This document shows, piece by piece, positions 43,460-52,504 of a stretch of 54,427 bases of DNA. The stretch's first letter is position 1; each line of letters starts with the position of its first letter. The DNA comes from CAYXZO01 sp964469505 (GTDB taxonomy: Bacteria > Fidelibacterota > UBA8477 > JABMPR01), in NCBI GenBank assembly GCA_964469505.1, contig CAYXZO010000009.1:1-54427 (forward strand), written 5' to 3'. Below the pieces are notes generated by a model, which made no database searches, was not told the DNA's origin, and saw nothing but the letters and a program-made list of their open reading frames with translations. A program made the position numbers and the translations under genes.

Positions 43460-44719
43460 CTAGGTCTTACGTTTTTTCTTTTTGGCGGCGGGGAACAGCA
43501 CATTGTTGAGTATCAGGCGGTAGCCCGGAGAATGTTTATGCAATTCCAGCTGGGTGGGGGGGTCTCCTACAAAATGCTGGTAGTCTTCCGGATCATGCCC
43601 CCCCAGGAACGTGAAAGTGCCCTTCCCCAGATTGCCATGGATGTATTTAACCTGGGGACTGTTGGGAACATCTCCCAAGATTATAACGCGCTTTTTAATC
43701 AAATCCCGCCGAAAGCCGGTAGTCTGTCCCATGAAACCTTTGATGACCCTTACGTGATCCTGGGTCAGCATGGTGGGCACCGGGTCCAGTTTAGCGGAAA
43801 ATTCGAACAAGGTAAAATAGTCGGCCTCAGCTCCTCGCGGCCGGGGATCGGTGCTGGGGGGGTAATCGATATCCGAGTATTCATAAATCATGGGGTCGGT
43901 TATGAGTTTGAAGTTGGTAAAAGCCAGAGTTTTATTGTAATCCAATTTCTGTTGAGCTTGGGGATCCACCGGTGTCCCGTCATAGACGGAGGCCACAATA
44001 TCCACTCCTTCGGCCGCTAGGGCGATATCCAGAGCGTCAGTGGCACTGCACATGGCGAATAAAAAACCGCCCTGCACCACGTAATATTTGATCATGCGGG
44101 CTACGGCCTTTTTCTCTTCGGAAACGGACGCAAACCCCCGTGAACGGGCGAAGGCTTCGTATTCCTGAACCTGCCGGCGATACCAGGGGGCATTATGGTA
44201 CGTTCGATAGAATTTGCCGTATTGCCCGGTGAAATCCTCATGGTGTAGATGGAGCCAGTCGTATTCCGACAGTTTGCCGTCCAGCACTTCCGGATCCCAC
44301 ACCTTGTCGTAGGGTATTTCGGCGTAGGTTAAAGCCAGAGTCACCGCGTCGTCCCAGGGTTTTTTATCAGGAGGAGTGTAAACCGCGACCTTGGGAGCCT
44401 TCTCCAGGAGCACCACTTCCATATTGTTTTGCTGGATGGTGGCGTAGATTTGAGCTTCAGCCCCAGCGGGGAGCGTTTCATAGGAGACCCCCCGCAAGCG
44501 ACAAATCCGTTCGATCTCCGGTTGCAAGGTTGTCATGAAACTGCCGCCCCGATAATTTAGCAGCCACTCCACGTCAATGCCTTGCTCCAAAATCCGATAC
44601 GCTACTCCGTAAGCTTTCAAATGGTCGGTCTGGGTCTGGTCCATGGGAATCAGAAGCTTTTGGGCTGCAAGGGGTGCCAGGGTAAGCCAACTTAACACAA
44701 AGAGGCTGATAAATCTCAT
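43460..44719 (-). CDS. Exported protein of the family labelled asparagine synthetase B in FCB genomes, GATase-like
   Basis: The 419-residue protein has a signal peptide (FISLFVLSWLTLAPLAAQ), then KLLIPMDQTQTDHLKAYG and YRGGSFM, which I recognise from secreted Bacteroidota/Gemmatimonadota proteins called asparagine synthetase B. The name is probably misleading: there is no N-terminal Cys nucleophile and no ATP-pyrophosphatase domain as in real AsnB. VVQGGFLFAMCSATDALDIAL looks like the Cys elbow of a class I glutamine-amidotransferase-like fold, and LGGHDPEDYQHFVGDPPT closes the domain. Function is unknown. It is 11 bases after the TPR gene. Confidence 0.72.
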   Translation of the reverse strand: MRFISLFVLSWLTLAPLAAQKLLIPMDQTQTDHLKAYGVAYRILEQGIDVEWLLNYRGGSFMTTLQPEIERICRLRGVSYETLPAGAEAQIYATIQQNNMEVVLLEKAPKVAVYTPPDKKPWDDAVTLALTYAEIPYDKVWDPEVLDGKLSEYDWLHLHHEDFTGQYGKFYRTYHNAPWYRRQVQEYEAFARSRGFASVSEEKKAVARMIKYYVVQGGFLFAMCSATDALDIALAAEGVDIVASVYDGTPVDPQAQQKLDYNKTLAFTNFKLITDPMIYEYSDIDYPPSTDPRPRGAEADYFTLFEFSAKLDPVPTMLTQDHVRVIKGFMGQTTGFRRDLIKKRVIILGDVPNSPQVKYIHGNLGKGTFTFLGGHDPEDYQHFVGDPPTQLELHKHSPGYRLILNNVLFPAAKKKKRKT

Positions 44720-44730
44720 CCTGATACTCC

Positions 44731-46623
44731 TTACCTGTTAACCAGCTGGCGCAGCCGCCGACGTACGGCCTGGGCATGGAGGTTGGTGGGGTCCTGCACC
44801 AGAAGTCGTTCGTAATAGACCACGGCAGCTCCGGGATCGCGTTTGAGAAATTGCTGTATTTCACCCAACCAGATCAACACCTGTCCTCGCCAAGGGGATT
44901 CAGGGAAGGTCCGCAGAAACATTTCACCGGTTTGAAGTGCCGAATCGGGTTGGTTCAGATGCAGCCAGAGCTGCATCCGGCGGACCTGGGCCTCGTCGGC
45001 AATCAGGCTGCGAGGAGTATTAAGGGTGGCCAGCAGACGTAGGGCTTGGTGATAATGATGTTGTTTTAAAAACGCTTCGGCGTTGAAATAGATTTGTAAA
45101 TCACGGTTGCTAGGTCCTCCATTGCCGTCAATTAGTCCTAAAACTTGAAGGACGTCATTGTAGAGGGGATCGGTTATTTCGGCGGCTCCGGTGAGATTAA
45201 GCAGCTCTTTGTGAGCAGCGGTCAGGTTGAGGGCTGTCAGGTAAATCTGGATACGGCTGAAAATCACCCGGGGATCGTCTTCATCCAAATCTAACATAGA
45301 CTGCCACTGTTGCAGCGATACCTGGGCTGCCAGGGTATCACCTTTGGCCAGGTAGGCCTCCACCAGGGCCTGACCGGCGGGCACCACTACACGGGGATTA
45401 CGGGTGCGCTTCAGTACTCTCTGGAAGTTACGGATGGCAGCGTCGAAATCATCAAGCACATTCAGCTGTAGCCAGCCGACTCGGTAGAGGGCCTTAGCTG
45501 CGGCTGGTGAATAAGGTACCAGCTCCTGCAGCGAGTCGTATAGGGCGAGAGCCCTGCGGAGTACGGGACGGTCAGCTGGTGGTAGTTGGCCTCCAAGACG
45601 GAAAAAGCGATTCCCGGCGAAATATCCGCCCAGCGAGTTATAAGGCTTGGCCTGGGATAGACGTTGCTCGTAAGCGCGAGCCAGCCCCAAAAGGGCCTGG
45701 GAGGAGGTTTTCATGTCAGTGGTTTGGCGACTGAGCAAAGTGTATAGCTGGGCCGCGGCGTCCCAGGCCTGATCATTCTCTAAATCGCGTCCCAAGAGAA
45801 GAAGTTTTGCTGGTCGCCAGGCTCCGGGTGGGGTTTGTCTAATGGTTTCCAGAAGATGAGAGTAATCTTTTAGTGATAGGTACAGTTTAGCCAGGATCAA
45901 GCGAGCCGAAGCATCTTGGGGATGGACCCCCAAATACTGTTCCAGACTGTGGATTATAGGCTCAGCCGCATCGCCTGTTTCTACGGCGTTCAAAATCAGG
46001 CGGGTCATGTAATCCTCCATGCGGGGCCGGCGCTGCAAATAGCGCATATATTCTTCCAGGGCCCGATCGTAACGCTGTGCAGCCATTTCCACCCGGCCGA
46101 TTTCCAGGGCAAAGGCGTTGGGATCTTTGAGACGCTTGCGGCCCTGGATTAGAATTTCCCGGGCCATATCCAGAGCACCAACGTACAGAGTATTATTTGC
46201 GAAATAGGTGTATTGGGCGCGAGTTAAGGGTAATTCAAGCGCTTGCCGCCAAACTTTATATGCCTCGGTTTTACGGCCACTACGAAATAGGATGCGACCT
46301 TTGTCAATTATCAAATCCGGATTTCGTGGATGTCGCATTAGGCGCAGGTCGATTATTTCCAACAATTTCTCGGGGTGGCTGCTGTTTTCCAGCAATGACT
46401 CATAACGGGCATAGGCCCGTTGATGATCAGGATTGCGCAACAGTATGCGACGGTAGAGGGCCAGGGCATCGTCGATATGACCCAACCGCTCCAAAAACTC
46501 TGCCTTGTGGAGTAAGGTGTCTTGCTTGTTGAACTGGGGAGGTGGAGGCAACCGGTGCGTGAGGGTTTGAGCGGCTAAAGGCTGTACCAGAGTCAAAATA
46601 ATTACTATGAGCCAATATCTCAT
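44731..46623 (-). CDS. Exported TPR-repeat protein
   Basis: The 630-residue protein begins with a signal peptide (YWLIVIILTLVQPLAAQ) and consists of tetratricopeptide-like helical repeats along its full length, including ALALYRRILLRNPDHQRAY near the start and GEIQQFLKRDPGAAVVYYERLLVQDPTN at the end. It should be a periplasmic or outer-membrane-associated scaffold. The start overlaps the DUF4175 stop by four bases (ATGA), which indicates that the two proteins are made together and possibly form a complex. The asparagine-synthetase-B-like gene follows after 11 bases. Confidence 0.78.
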   Translation of the reverse strand: MRYWLIVIILTLVQPLAAQTLTHRLPPPPQFNKQDTLLHKAEFLERLGHIDDALALYRRILLRNPDHQRAYARYESLLENSSHPEKLLEIIDLRLMRHPRNPDLIIDKGRILFRSGRKTEAYKVWRQALELPLTRAQYTYFANNTLYVGALDMAREILIQGRKRLKDPNAFALEIGRVEMAAQRYDRALEEYMRYLQRRPRMEDYMTRLILNAVETGDAAEPIIHSLEQYLGVHPQDASARLILAKLYLSLKDYSHLLETIRQTPPGAWRPAKLLLLGRDLENDQAWDAAAQLYTLLSRQTTDMKTSSQALLGLARAYEQRLSQAKPYNSLGGYFAGNRFFRLGGQLPPADRPVLRRALALYDSLQELVPYSPAAAKALYRVGWLQLNVLDDFDAAIRNFQRVLKRTRNPRVVVPAGQALVEAYLAKGDTLAAQVSLQQWQSMLDLDEDDPRVIFSRIQIYLTALNLTAAHKELLNLTGAAEITDPLYNDVLQVLGLIDGNGGPSNRDLQIYFNAEAFLKQHHYHQALRLLATLNTPRSLIADEAQVRRMQLWLHLNQPDSALQTGEMFLRTFPESPWRGQVLIWLGEIQQFLKRDPGAAVVYYERLLVQDPTNLHAQAVRRRLRQLVNR

Positions 46624-49600
46624 GGGTTGGCACTCATTTTCCGTTCCAGAGCTTGGAAATAATTCCTGATCAACTCTCTTTCCCGGGGAGAGTAGGGTTG
46701 TTTAAGGCTGTACAATAGAGCTTCATAGAGCTCGTTTTGTTTTTCTCCTAGATCGGAAGGAAGAACAGCCGGACCCCTCGGCCTCAGCGGACCGGTGGCG
46801 GTCTTGGAAATGCGCTTGCGGCTGTAGTCACGCCGATGAGCCGAGCGTTGGGCGTCCAAAAGCCGGGATAGAATGCGTTGCTGTTTTTCCAAGACCTTGC
46901 GGCCTGGATTTCGGCGTTTGAGTTCCCGGGCCACTTCCTCCATATCTTTGCCGATCTGGTTCAAATCCCCTAGAAGTCGGGGATCGTTGCCCATCCGTTT
47001 TTGTAGTTTTCCCAGGCGACGCCGCAATTGCAGCTGAGCTTCGGCCAGTTGTTGTAATAAAGACATTTTGCCCAACCCCAGTTGGAGCTGGGTTTGTTGA
47101 TTCAGACCCGCCTGTTGCCCCGCCAGTTGTTTAAGCTGCTCAAGATATTGATCGAAACCGCTGGCTTGACCACCCTGTTGGAGACTCTGCATGGCGGAAA
47201 TAAGGGCTCGCGCCGCTTCGTTCAAAGCCCCACGGGCAGTTCGTTGGGAATTGGCGGCCTGGGAAGGATTGCGCTGTTCCAGTTGCTGAATACTCTGGAG
47301 CATGGCGGCAAAACTTTTTCCTAAGGTGCGCCCGATGGAGGCTGAAACAGCGAAGGTTTTTTTACTTAAGGCCGACAAGTCTTGACTAATCTGCTGCAAT
47401 TCATCCAGCAATTCGTTTTGGCGTTGCGCCAATTCCCGGACCCGAGGGCTGTGGTAACGCGTGTTGCGGGTAGTTGTCTCCAGTTGTTCCTGAGCTTGGG
47501 ACAGATCTGTTGTTTTCAGCAGAATCTGCCGGAATTTGCTCAGGACCTCCTCCATCATCCGGGAGCGCAAATTCTGTTGCAAACCGGCTGCCTGCTGAGC
47601 CAGGGATCGCAATTGCTGCAGGGCGCGGTTGGCTGGGGGCTGGGCTTGATTGAATTGACCTTGTTGCAAAAACTGCTGGGCCTGCTGAAGGGCGGGGGGA
47701 ACTTCCGAATTGGCCAACTGATTCTGGAAATCCTGGACCTGTTCGGCACCGGGGGTGCGAGTTTCTTGGAGAAGATGTTTTAATTCCTCCGCTGTCTGGC
47801 GGGTTTGTTGAAATTCCCGTTGCAGGCGTTCTTCCTGGGCGGCAGCTTCATTGGAATTCAGTTGATCCGGTTGTTCTAATTGCTGGGACAATTTTTCTTG
47901 AGTTGCGGCCATTTGGGCCAGCCGGTTTACCAGTTCAGCTGCTTTTTGCTCAATTTCTACCTGTTTGAGGACTTCAAGCGTGCGCTCCAGGCCGGCTTTA
48001 AAATTCTCGATCTCACTCTGCAAGTTTTGTAATGCATTTTGGAGTTGACTGGGATTCTGCTCGGTAAGTGCTTGCTGCAGCTTGCGCAGAGCTTCTTCCA
48101 GTTCCGGGGTAAGTAATTCCTGGAAAAGCTCCTGCAATTCACTGTATTTCTCCAGTGTTTCGTCGTCGAATAGTTGGTGTTTCTGGGCTTCTTTAAGAAT
48201 TTCATCCAACTGCCGGCTGATACGATCCAGTTTCTGACGAGCGGAATCCACCGCCGCTTGAGCTGTTTTGGCTTGCTCTTTCTGCTCCCAGGAAAGGTTG
48301 GAATCCTTTAAAGCTTGTAATCGCAGCTCATCCACCTGCTCTTTAGCCCGTTCCAGTTGTTCCAGGATTTCGTGGGTCTGTTGCTCCACCTCAGCCTGGT
48401 TTTGGTCCACGGCGGCGTACATTTCCTCCAGGGAAGGGAAGCGGGCTTCCCATCGTCGGCTACGTCCCCGCCGAGGACCGGAGAAAGTGTTATTATCCAA
48501 TACCTCAAACCAATAAACCACAATATCTTCAGGCATCAATCCCAACTCATTGAGGTCCCAGGTGTAGCGCACTTGCTGGGTTGAACCTTCGGGTGTGAAA
48601 GGAATGGGGGTGACTACTTCCTCAGTGTCGGGCGATTCCGTCAGTGAGGATTGGCGCTGATAGTGTAATTCCAAACGAGAAAAACCATAATCATCATCCA
48701 GCTTTACCACTAGAGGCAAGATTAAATCCTCCCCTAGAACCACATCCTCACCGGGGGAGAGCACCCGTACCATGGGCCTGGCGTCAGGTTTAACCTGCAG
48801 CTGATATTGCAATGGATTTTCGTTGGAAATGGAATCCTGATTCCATAGACGGAATAAAAAGGTTGTACTGCGGCGAGCGATGATCTGGCCGGAGAATTGT
48901 GTCCCTTCAACTTTCAGCTGCAGAATCTTGTGGTGTTCGAGAAATTCAAGCTGAGCCTTTTGTAGTTCAGTACTGGCTTTCCCCTCGATGGTTATTCGGG
49001 AGCCTTCGGGGGCTTCCAGTTCCACTCCTTCCCCCGAGTGCCAGGTGGCTGATAACCCCGTGTAGTTTGGGGGGTGCACCATCAAAGTCAGATTCTGGAT
49101 TTCAGGCCGGTCTAAAACCGTTATGATGAGGGTATCAGAATAAGCCGCTTGCCAGGGTTCCCAGAACTGCCGGTTTTCCACGGCGGCATACACTTGGGCC
49201 GAGTGACGCAGATTTTCGAGAGGAATACGGAAATGGTGATTGGTTAATTCTATCTTGAGTTGTTGGGTATCAGTGCGGGATTCAATATGCAAAAATACTT
49301 CATCTACGGTTCGGCCGCTTATGCTTCCCGCTAGCCAAAGAGTATCCCCAGCCAGTACACGGGTCGTGTCCGACTGCAGCTGCAGGGAAACGGGAAGCGG
49401 GTAAGGAAAACTGGTGCCGGGATGGAGCCAATGGTTCAAGCCCCGTTCCACTGGTCGCCATTGCCAGAATACCAATAGGGTTGTCAGTGCTAGAGTATAG
49501 AAAAAACGTCGGCGGGCGCGGCGCTCTTCCCCGGCCGGTAAACACTGTCGGGGATCGATCTGTTGTGCCAGGTGGCGTCCCTTGTCCAGAGTAGCCTGAA

Positions 49601-49991
49601 TCAGGTCTCGGGAAAAGCCGGGGAAGTGGCGCCCGCTTTCCAATTCCTGGGCGATGCGGATCCACTCTCCCCGGTGCGGATCGCAGCGGCGTACTAGTTG
49701 GGCCAGAGTTGCGGGCGCCCAGCGCTTACCGCGCTGGCGCCGCGCCCGCTGCAGGAGTACTGCCAGAGCAATGATCTGAACAGCAAATAGACCACCGGCT
49801 AAGTACAGCCCCAAAAGGCGAGTGGCTGGAGCCAGATAGCTGACTGCTTCCAGCAGAACCGCCAACAAGCCCACTACCAGCCAGAATAAAGCCAGGCTCC
49901 ATCCAAAACGTTGCAAATCCAATCGTAAACGGCGCTGTGCCAGGGGGAACAGGCGCAATTCCGGTGACAGGCGGGATTCCGAGGTAACCAT
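46620..49991 (-). CDS. DUF4175-family membrane protein with very long coiled coil
   Basis: The 1123-residue protein starts with two transmembrane helices (FGWSLALFWLVVGLLAVLL and GLYLAGGLFAVQIIALAVLL), a third near residue 170 (FFYTLALTTLLVFWQW), then extracytoplasmic beta-rich domains to about 530. The remainder is an almost continuous Gln/Leu/Glu-rich coiled coil to the end. This layout matches DUF4175 proteins, which in FCB bacteria lie near MoxR/BatA and DUF4159 genes. The function is unknown. GTG at 50003 is an alternative start, and neither has a clear ribosome site. The stop overlaps the TPR gene start. Confidence 0.82.
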   Translation of the reverse strand: MVTSESRLSPELRLFPLAQRRLRLDLQRFGWSLALFWLVVGLLAVLLEAVSYLAPATRLLGLYLAGGLFAVQIIALAVLLQRARRQRGKRWAPATLAQLVRRCDPHRGEWIRIAQELESGRHFPGFSRDLIQATLDKGRHLAQQIDPRQCLPAGEERRARRRFFYTLALTTLLVFWQWRPVERGLNHWLHPGTSFPYPLPVSLQLQSDTTRVLAGDTLWLAGSISGRTVDEVFLHIESRTDTQQLKIELTNHHFRIPLENLRHSAQVYAAVENRQFWEPWQAAYSDTLIITVLDRPEIQNLTLMVHPPNYTGLSATWHSGEGVELEAPEGSRITIEGKASTELQKAQLEFLEHHKILQLKVEGTQFSGQIIARRSTTFLFRLWNQDSISNENPLQYQLQVKPDARPMVRVLSPGEDVVLGEDLILPLVVKLDDDYGFSRLELHYQRQSSLTESPDTEEVVTPIPFTPEGSTQQVRYTWDLNELGLMPEDIVVYWFEVLDNNTFSGPRRGRSRRWEARFPSLEEMYAAVDQNQAEVEQQTHEILEQLERAKEQVDELRLQALKDSNLSWEQKEQAKTAQAAVDSARQKLDRISRQLDEILKEAQKHQLFDDETLEKYSELQELFQELLTPELEEALRKLQQALTEQNPSQLQNALQNLQSEIENFKAGLERTLEVLKQVEIEQKAAELVNRLAQMAATQEKLSQQLEQPDQLNSNEAAAQEERLQREFQQTRQTAEELKHLLQETRTPGAEQVQDFQNQLANSEVPPALQQAQQFLQQGQFNQAQPPANRALQQLRSLAQQAAGLQQNLRSRMMEEVLSKFRQILLKTTDLSQAQEQLETTTRNTRYHSPRVRELAQRQNELLDELQQISQDLSALSKKTFAVSASIGRTLGKSFAAMLQSIQQLEQRNPSQAANSQRTARGALNEAARALISAMQSLQQGGQASGFDQYLEQLKQLAGQQAGLNQQTQLQLGLGKMSLLQQLAEAQLQLRRRLGKLQKRMGNDPRLLGDLNQIGKDMEEVARELKRRNPGRKVLEKQQRILSRLLDAQRSAHRRDYSRKRISKTATGPLRPRGPAVLPSDLGEKQNELYEALLYSLKQPYSPRERELIRNYFQALERKMSANP

Positions 49992-50099
49992 TGATAGTTT
50001 CACAGAGGCTTTATCTCAGGATATCCTTTTAGGAGATTGCCAGTCGGGAACGGTTCCCCATTGGGGCTATAGGGAGGGTTCACCGAAGATGAAAAACGG

Positions 50100-50759
50100 T
50101 TATTGTGAAAGGACATAGGCCAAAATATTAGTGCCCATTTCCAGGGCTTCCCGGTGTTTTTTAGGGCCATCGTTGTGAACTTCCAAATCTTCCCAGCCGT
50201 CTCCCAGATCAGTCTGATAAGTGTATAGTACAATCATACGACCATGATGGAAAAGGGCTAAAGCCTGGGGTGGCAATCCATCGTGTTCGTGAATCTTCGG
50301 TAGGCCATTGGGAAAATCGAAGATGATATGAAAGATGGGATGGGAGGGCGGTAGTTCTACCAATTCTTTTTTCGGGAAGAGCCGCTTCAGCTCCCGACGA
50401 AATGATTTGTCCATACCGTAACAATCGTCGGCGAAAAGGAAGCCACCGCTGGTCAGGTAATCCCGTAGAATTTGCAATTCTTCCTGACTGAAGCGCACGT
50501 TCCCATGGCCGGTCATGTACAAGATGGGATATTGGTATAAGTCGGGATCAGTTAGGGTGACCCGCGCTTCTTCGGGATTGAGAGCTAGGCGTCCATGCTC
50601 GCGAGCAAATCGAATCAGATTAGGGAGGGAGCTGGGGTCAGCGTACCAATCACCGCCACCGTGGTAGTGCAAACGAGCCAGTTGAAATTCTTGGGCCGCG
50701 GTGGTATTAATGTTAGAGATGAGAACGATGCCTAGTGAAAGTAATAACCGTTTCAGCAT
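50100..50759 (-). CDS. DUF4159-family exported protein
   Basis: The 219-residue protein has a signal peptide (LLLSLGIVLISNINTTAAQ) and the DUF4159 signature: FQLARLHYHGGGDWYADPSSL, LYMTGHGNVRFS, LRDYLTSGGFLFADDCYG and FRRELKRLFP. DUF4159 belongs to the class I glutamine-amidotransferase-like clan, but no Cys-His-Glu triad is obvious, so it may be a binding protein. It commonly occurs next to DUF4175 and MoxR/Bat genes. ATG 50759 overlaps the DUF456 stop by one base (TAATG). It is followed 108 bases later by the DUF4175 gene. Confidence 0.85.
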   Translation of the reverse strand: MLKRLLLSLGIVLISNINTTAAQEFQLARLHYHGGGDWYADPSSLPNLIRFAREHGRLALNPEEARVTLTDPDLYQYPILYMTGHGNVRFSQEELQILRDYLTSGGFLFADDCYGMDKSFRRELKRLFPKKELVELPPSHPIFHIIFDFPNGLPKIHEHDGLPPQALALFHHGRMIVLYTYQTDLGDGWEDLEVHNDGPKKHREALEMGTNILAYVLSQ

Positions 50760-51259
50760 TACAATCCCCAACTAATTAGCCACCAGCCCATCAATAGGGT
50801 GGCGATACTTTTCAATCCCCTGGCGGTCAAATTACCAGCTACTGCGCTCAGGGCGTTTTTGCGAGCTTGTTTCACTGGTTTACCCACGGAGCGTTCACTC
50901 CAATAGGCTCCCAGGTAAGCTCCCAAGAGGAGGCCCCCAAAGGCGCCAAGGAGAAAAAACAACTGACCCCCTAGAATTGTTCCCAGCAGTCCGCCGACCA
51001 AAGCTGCCCAGGCCGAGCGTTTCTCAGCTCCGGAAAGGCGGGCAAAAATGAACGCCAAAGCGTAGTCCATCAGTTCCAGACCCCCGGCAATCAAAGTCAG
51101 CAGCAACAGCCGGGAAATAGTAATATCCTGAAAATGTTGTAGAAATCCCCATATCCAGGCCAGAGCAAGTAGAATCAGGGGCCCGGAAAGACCCAGCCAG
51201 GTGATCGCGGCTAAGGCAATTACTATCAACCATATCAAAATCTGCCAGATCAGCACCAC
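50759..51259 (-). CDS. DUF456-family membrane protein
   Basis: This 166-residue protein is almost entirely hydrophobic, with about four to five transmembrane segments and Gly-rich stretches (LVGGLLGTILGGQLFFLLGAFGGLLLGAYLGAYW) typical of DUF456 proteins. The function of the family is unknown. It ends in a one-base overlap with the DUF4159 start, so both are likely translated from one message. The 131 bases upstream separate it from the lipoprotein gene and may hold a promoter. Confidence 0.8.
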   Translation of the reverse strand: MVLIWQILIWLIVIALAAITWLGLSGPLILLALAWIWGFLQHFQDITISRLLLLTLIAGGLELMDYALAFIFARLSGAEKRSAWAALVGGLLGTILGGQLFFLLGAFGGLLLGAYLGAYWSERSVGKPVKQARKNALSAVAGNLTARGLKSIATLLMGWWLISWGL

Positions 51260-51390
51260 GGCTTTATTTTACCATACTTCACCGATGAGCCATAAGGTTT
51301 TACGACTGTCAGCCAAATTTCACATAATTAATCCGTGAGTAGGCGGTTGTGAATTTGACCTAATTACGATTTATGATCAAAGACGACTGG

Positions 51391-52503
51391 CTATGGGTGC
51401 AAGCGGATGCTGAAATATTTTTCGGTCAAAGCTCCCGCGGCCCCTAAGAAGGGAGGTGGCCAGAAGTTACGGGCTTGATGATTAACCGGGAAATCGGCCA
51501 GGTAATAATGCCGATAGAAGCGCTCGTCCGGGACTCCTATTATGAGTTTCCAGCGGAACGCGAAGAATAGCCAGTCTGGATATTTATCGAAGTGTTGGGA
51601 AATGAACAATTCAGCCAGGTTGAATTCTGGAACCCCGAAAGAGAAAACCAGCGGTGCCAGATGGAGGGAATCCAGGAACGTAAGGAAACTGTCTGGTCCT
51701 AAGGCTAATAGACTTTTCAAACCATATCCTGACATAGGCAATTGCAGATTATCCGCGATGGATTGCAGACTATCCACCGGAATCTGCTGCAAAGAATCAA
51801 TGAAAATGCTATCCAATTGGTCCAGCCAGGGGCGAATTAATTGGATGATCTGATTTAAGCCAGCTGTATCCAGTTCGAAATAGGCAGTGTAAATGTTTAC
51901 ATCCGAAAAAGGTTTCCAGGTAAGCCGAGCGCCGTCCAGGGGCAAATCATAGTAGCTAATGGAGTAGTTTCCTGGACAGTCGCAGTTCGCCACAGAGTCG
52001 GGTTCCTCATTAACGACGATACCGGGGTGAATGTGAAGTTCGGTGCTCACTTCCCAGTCGTGGTGGCGGATGACCAAAATGTAGGTTGTATCTGGTTCAA
52101 GGTGAAAGTTGGTATGGACCAATTTATAAGCCCCATACGTGAAAAACTGAACCGGTCCCAGGACCGGCGGACCGCTTTGGGAGGGCAAGATAGGAGTAAA
52201 AGGATAGGTAACGGCCGAATCCACCCACTCGAAAGCTGCCAGAGTATCATCACCCATCAGCAGCCAGGCAGAGGCGTCTTGAATGTGGGCGTTCTCGGGG
52301 GCCAGACTATCATAAATGGAAAAGGTGTGATCGATGCGTAAAACGCTTTTGGGCAAATTGGTGGGGAAGAAATCGGCTTCAATTCGCACCTGCTGCTCTC
52401 GGGGCAATGAGAAACTAGCCAGCGGAATTTCTTTCTGACAACCACTGGAGAGGAGAATCAATCCACTGAGAGAGACGATGCTTAGGAAAGGAAGTCGACT
52501 CAT
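51391..52503 (-). CDS. Lipoprotein paired with a TonB-dependent receptor (DUF4249-like)
   Basis: The 370-residue protein has a lipoprotein signal (LSGLILLSSGCQKE, Cys near residue 22), so it should be anchored in the outer membrane. The mature part contains beta-sandwich-like strands, including DTTYILVIRHHD and ARLTWKPFSDVNIYTAYFELD, and follows a TonB-dependent receptor gene with no gap. This arrangement fits the DUF4249-type lipoproteins that accompany receptors in FCB bacteria, although the domain match is not certain. It probably helps bind or deliver the receptor's substrate. The start is 2 bases from the receptor's stop. Confidence 0.65.
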   Translation of the reverse strand: MSRLPFLSIVSLSGLILLSSGCQKEIPLASFSLPREQQVRIEADFFPTNLPKSVLRIDHTFSIYDSLAPENAHIQDASAWLLMGDDTLAAFEWVDSAVTYPFTPILPSQSGPPVLGPVQFFTYGAYKLVHTNFHLEPDTTYILVIRHHDWEVSTELHIHPGIVVNEEPDSVANCDCPGNYSISYYDLPLDGARLTWKPFSDVNIYTAYFELDTAGLNQIIQLIRPWLDQLDSIFIDSLQQIPVDSLQSIADNLQLPMSGYGLKSLLALGPDSFLTFLDSLHLAPLVFSFGVPEFNLAELFISQHFDKYPDWLFFAFRWKLIIGVPDERFYRHYYLADFPVNHQARNFWPPPFLGAAGALTEKYFSIRLHP

Positions 52504-52504
52504 C

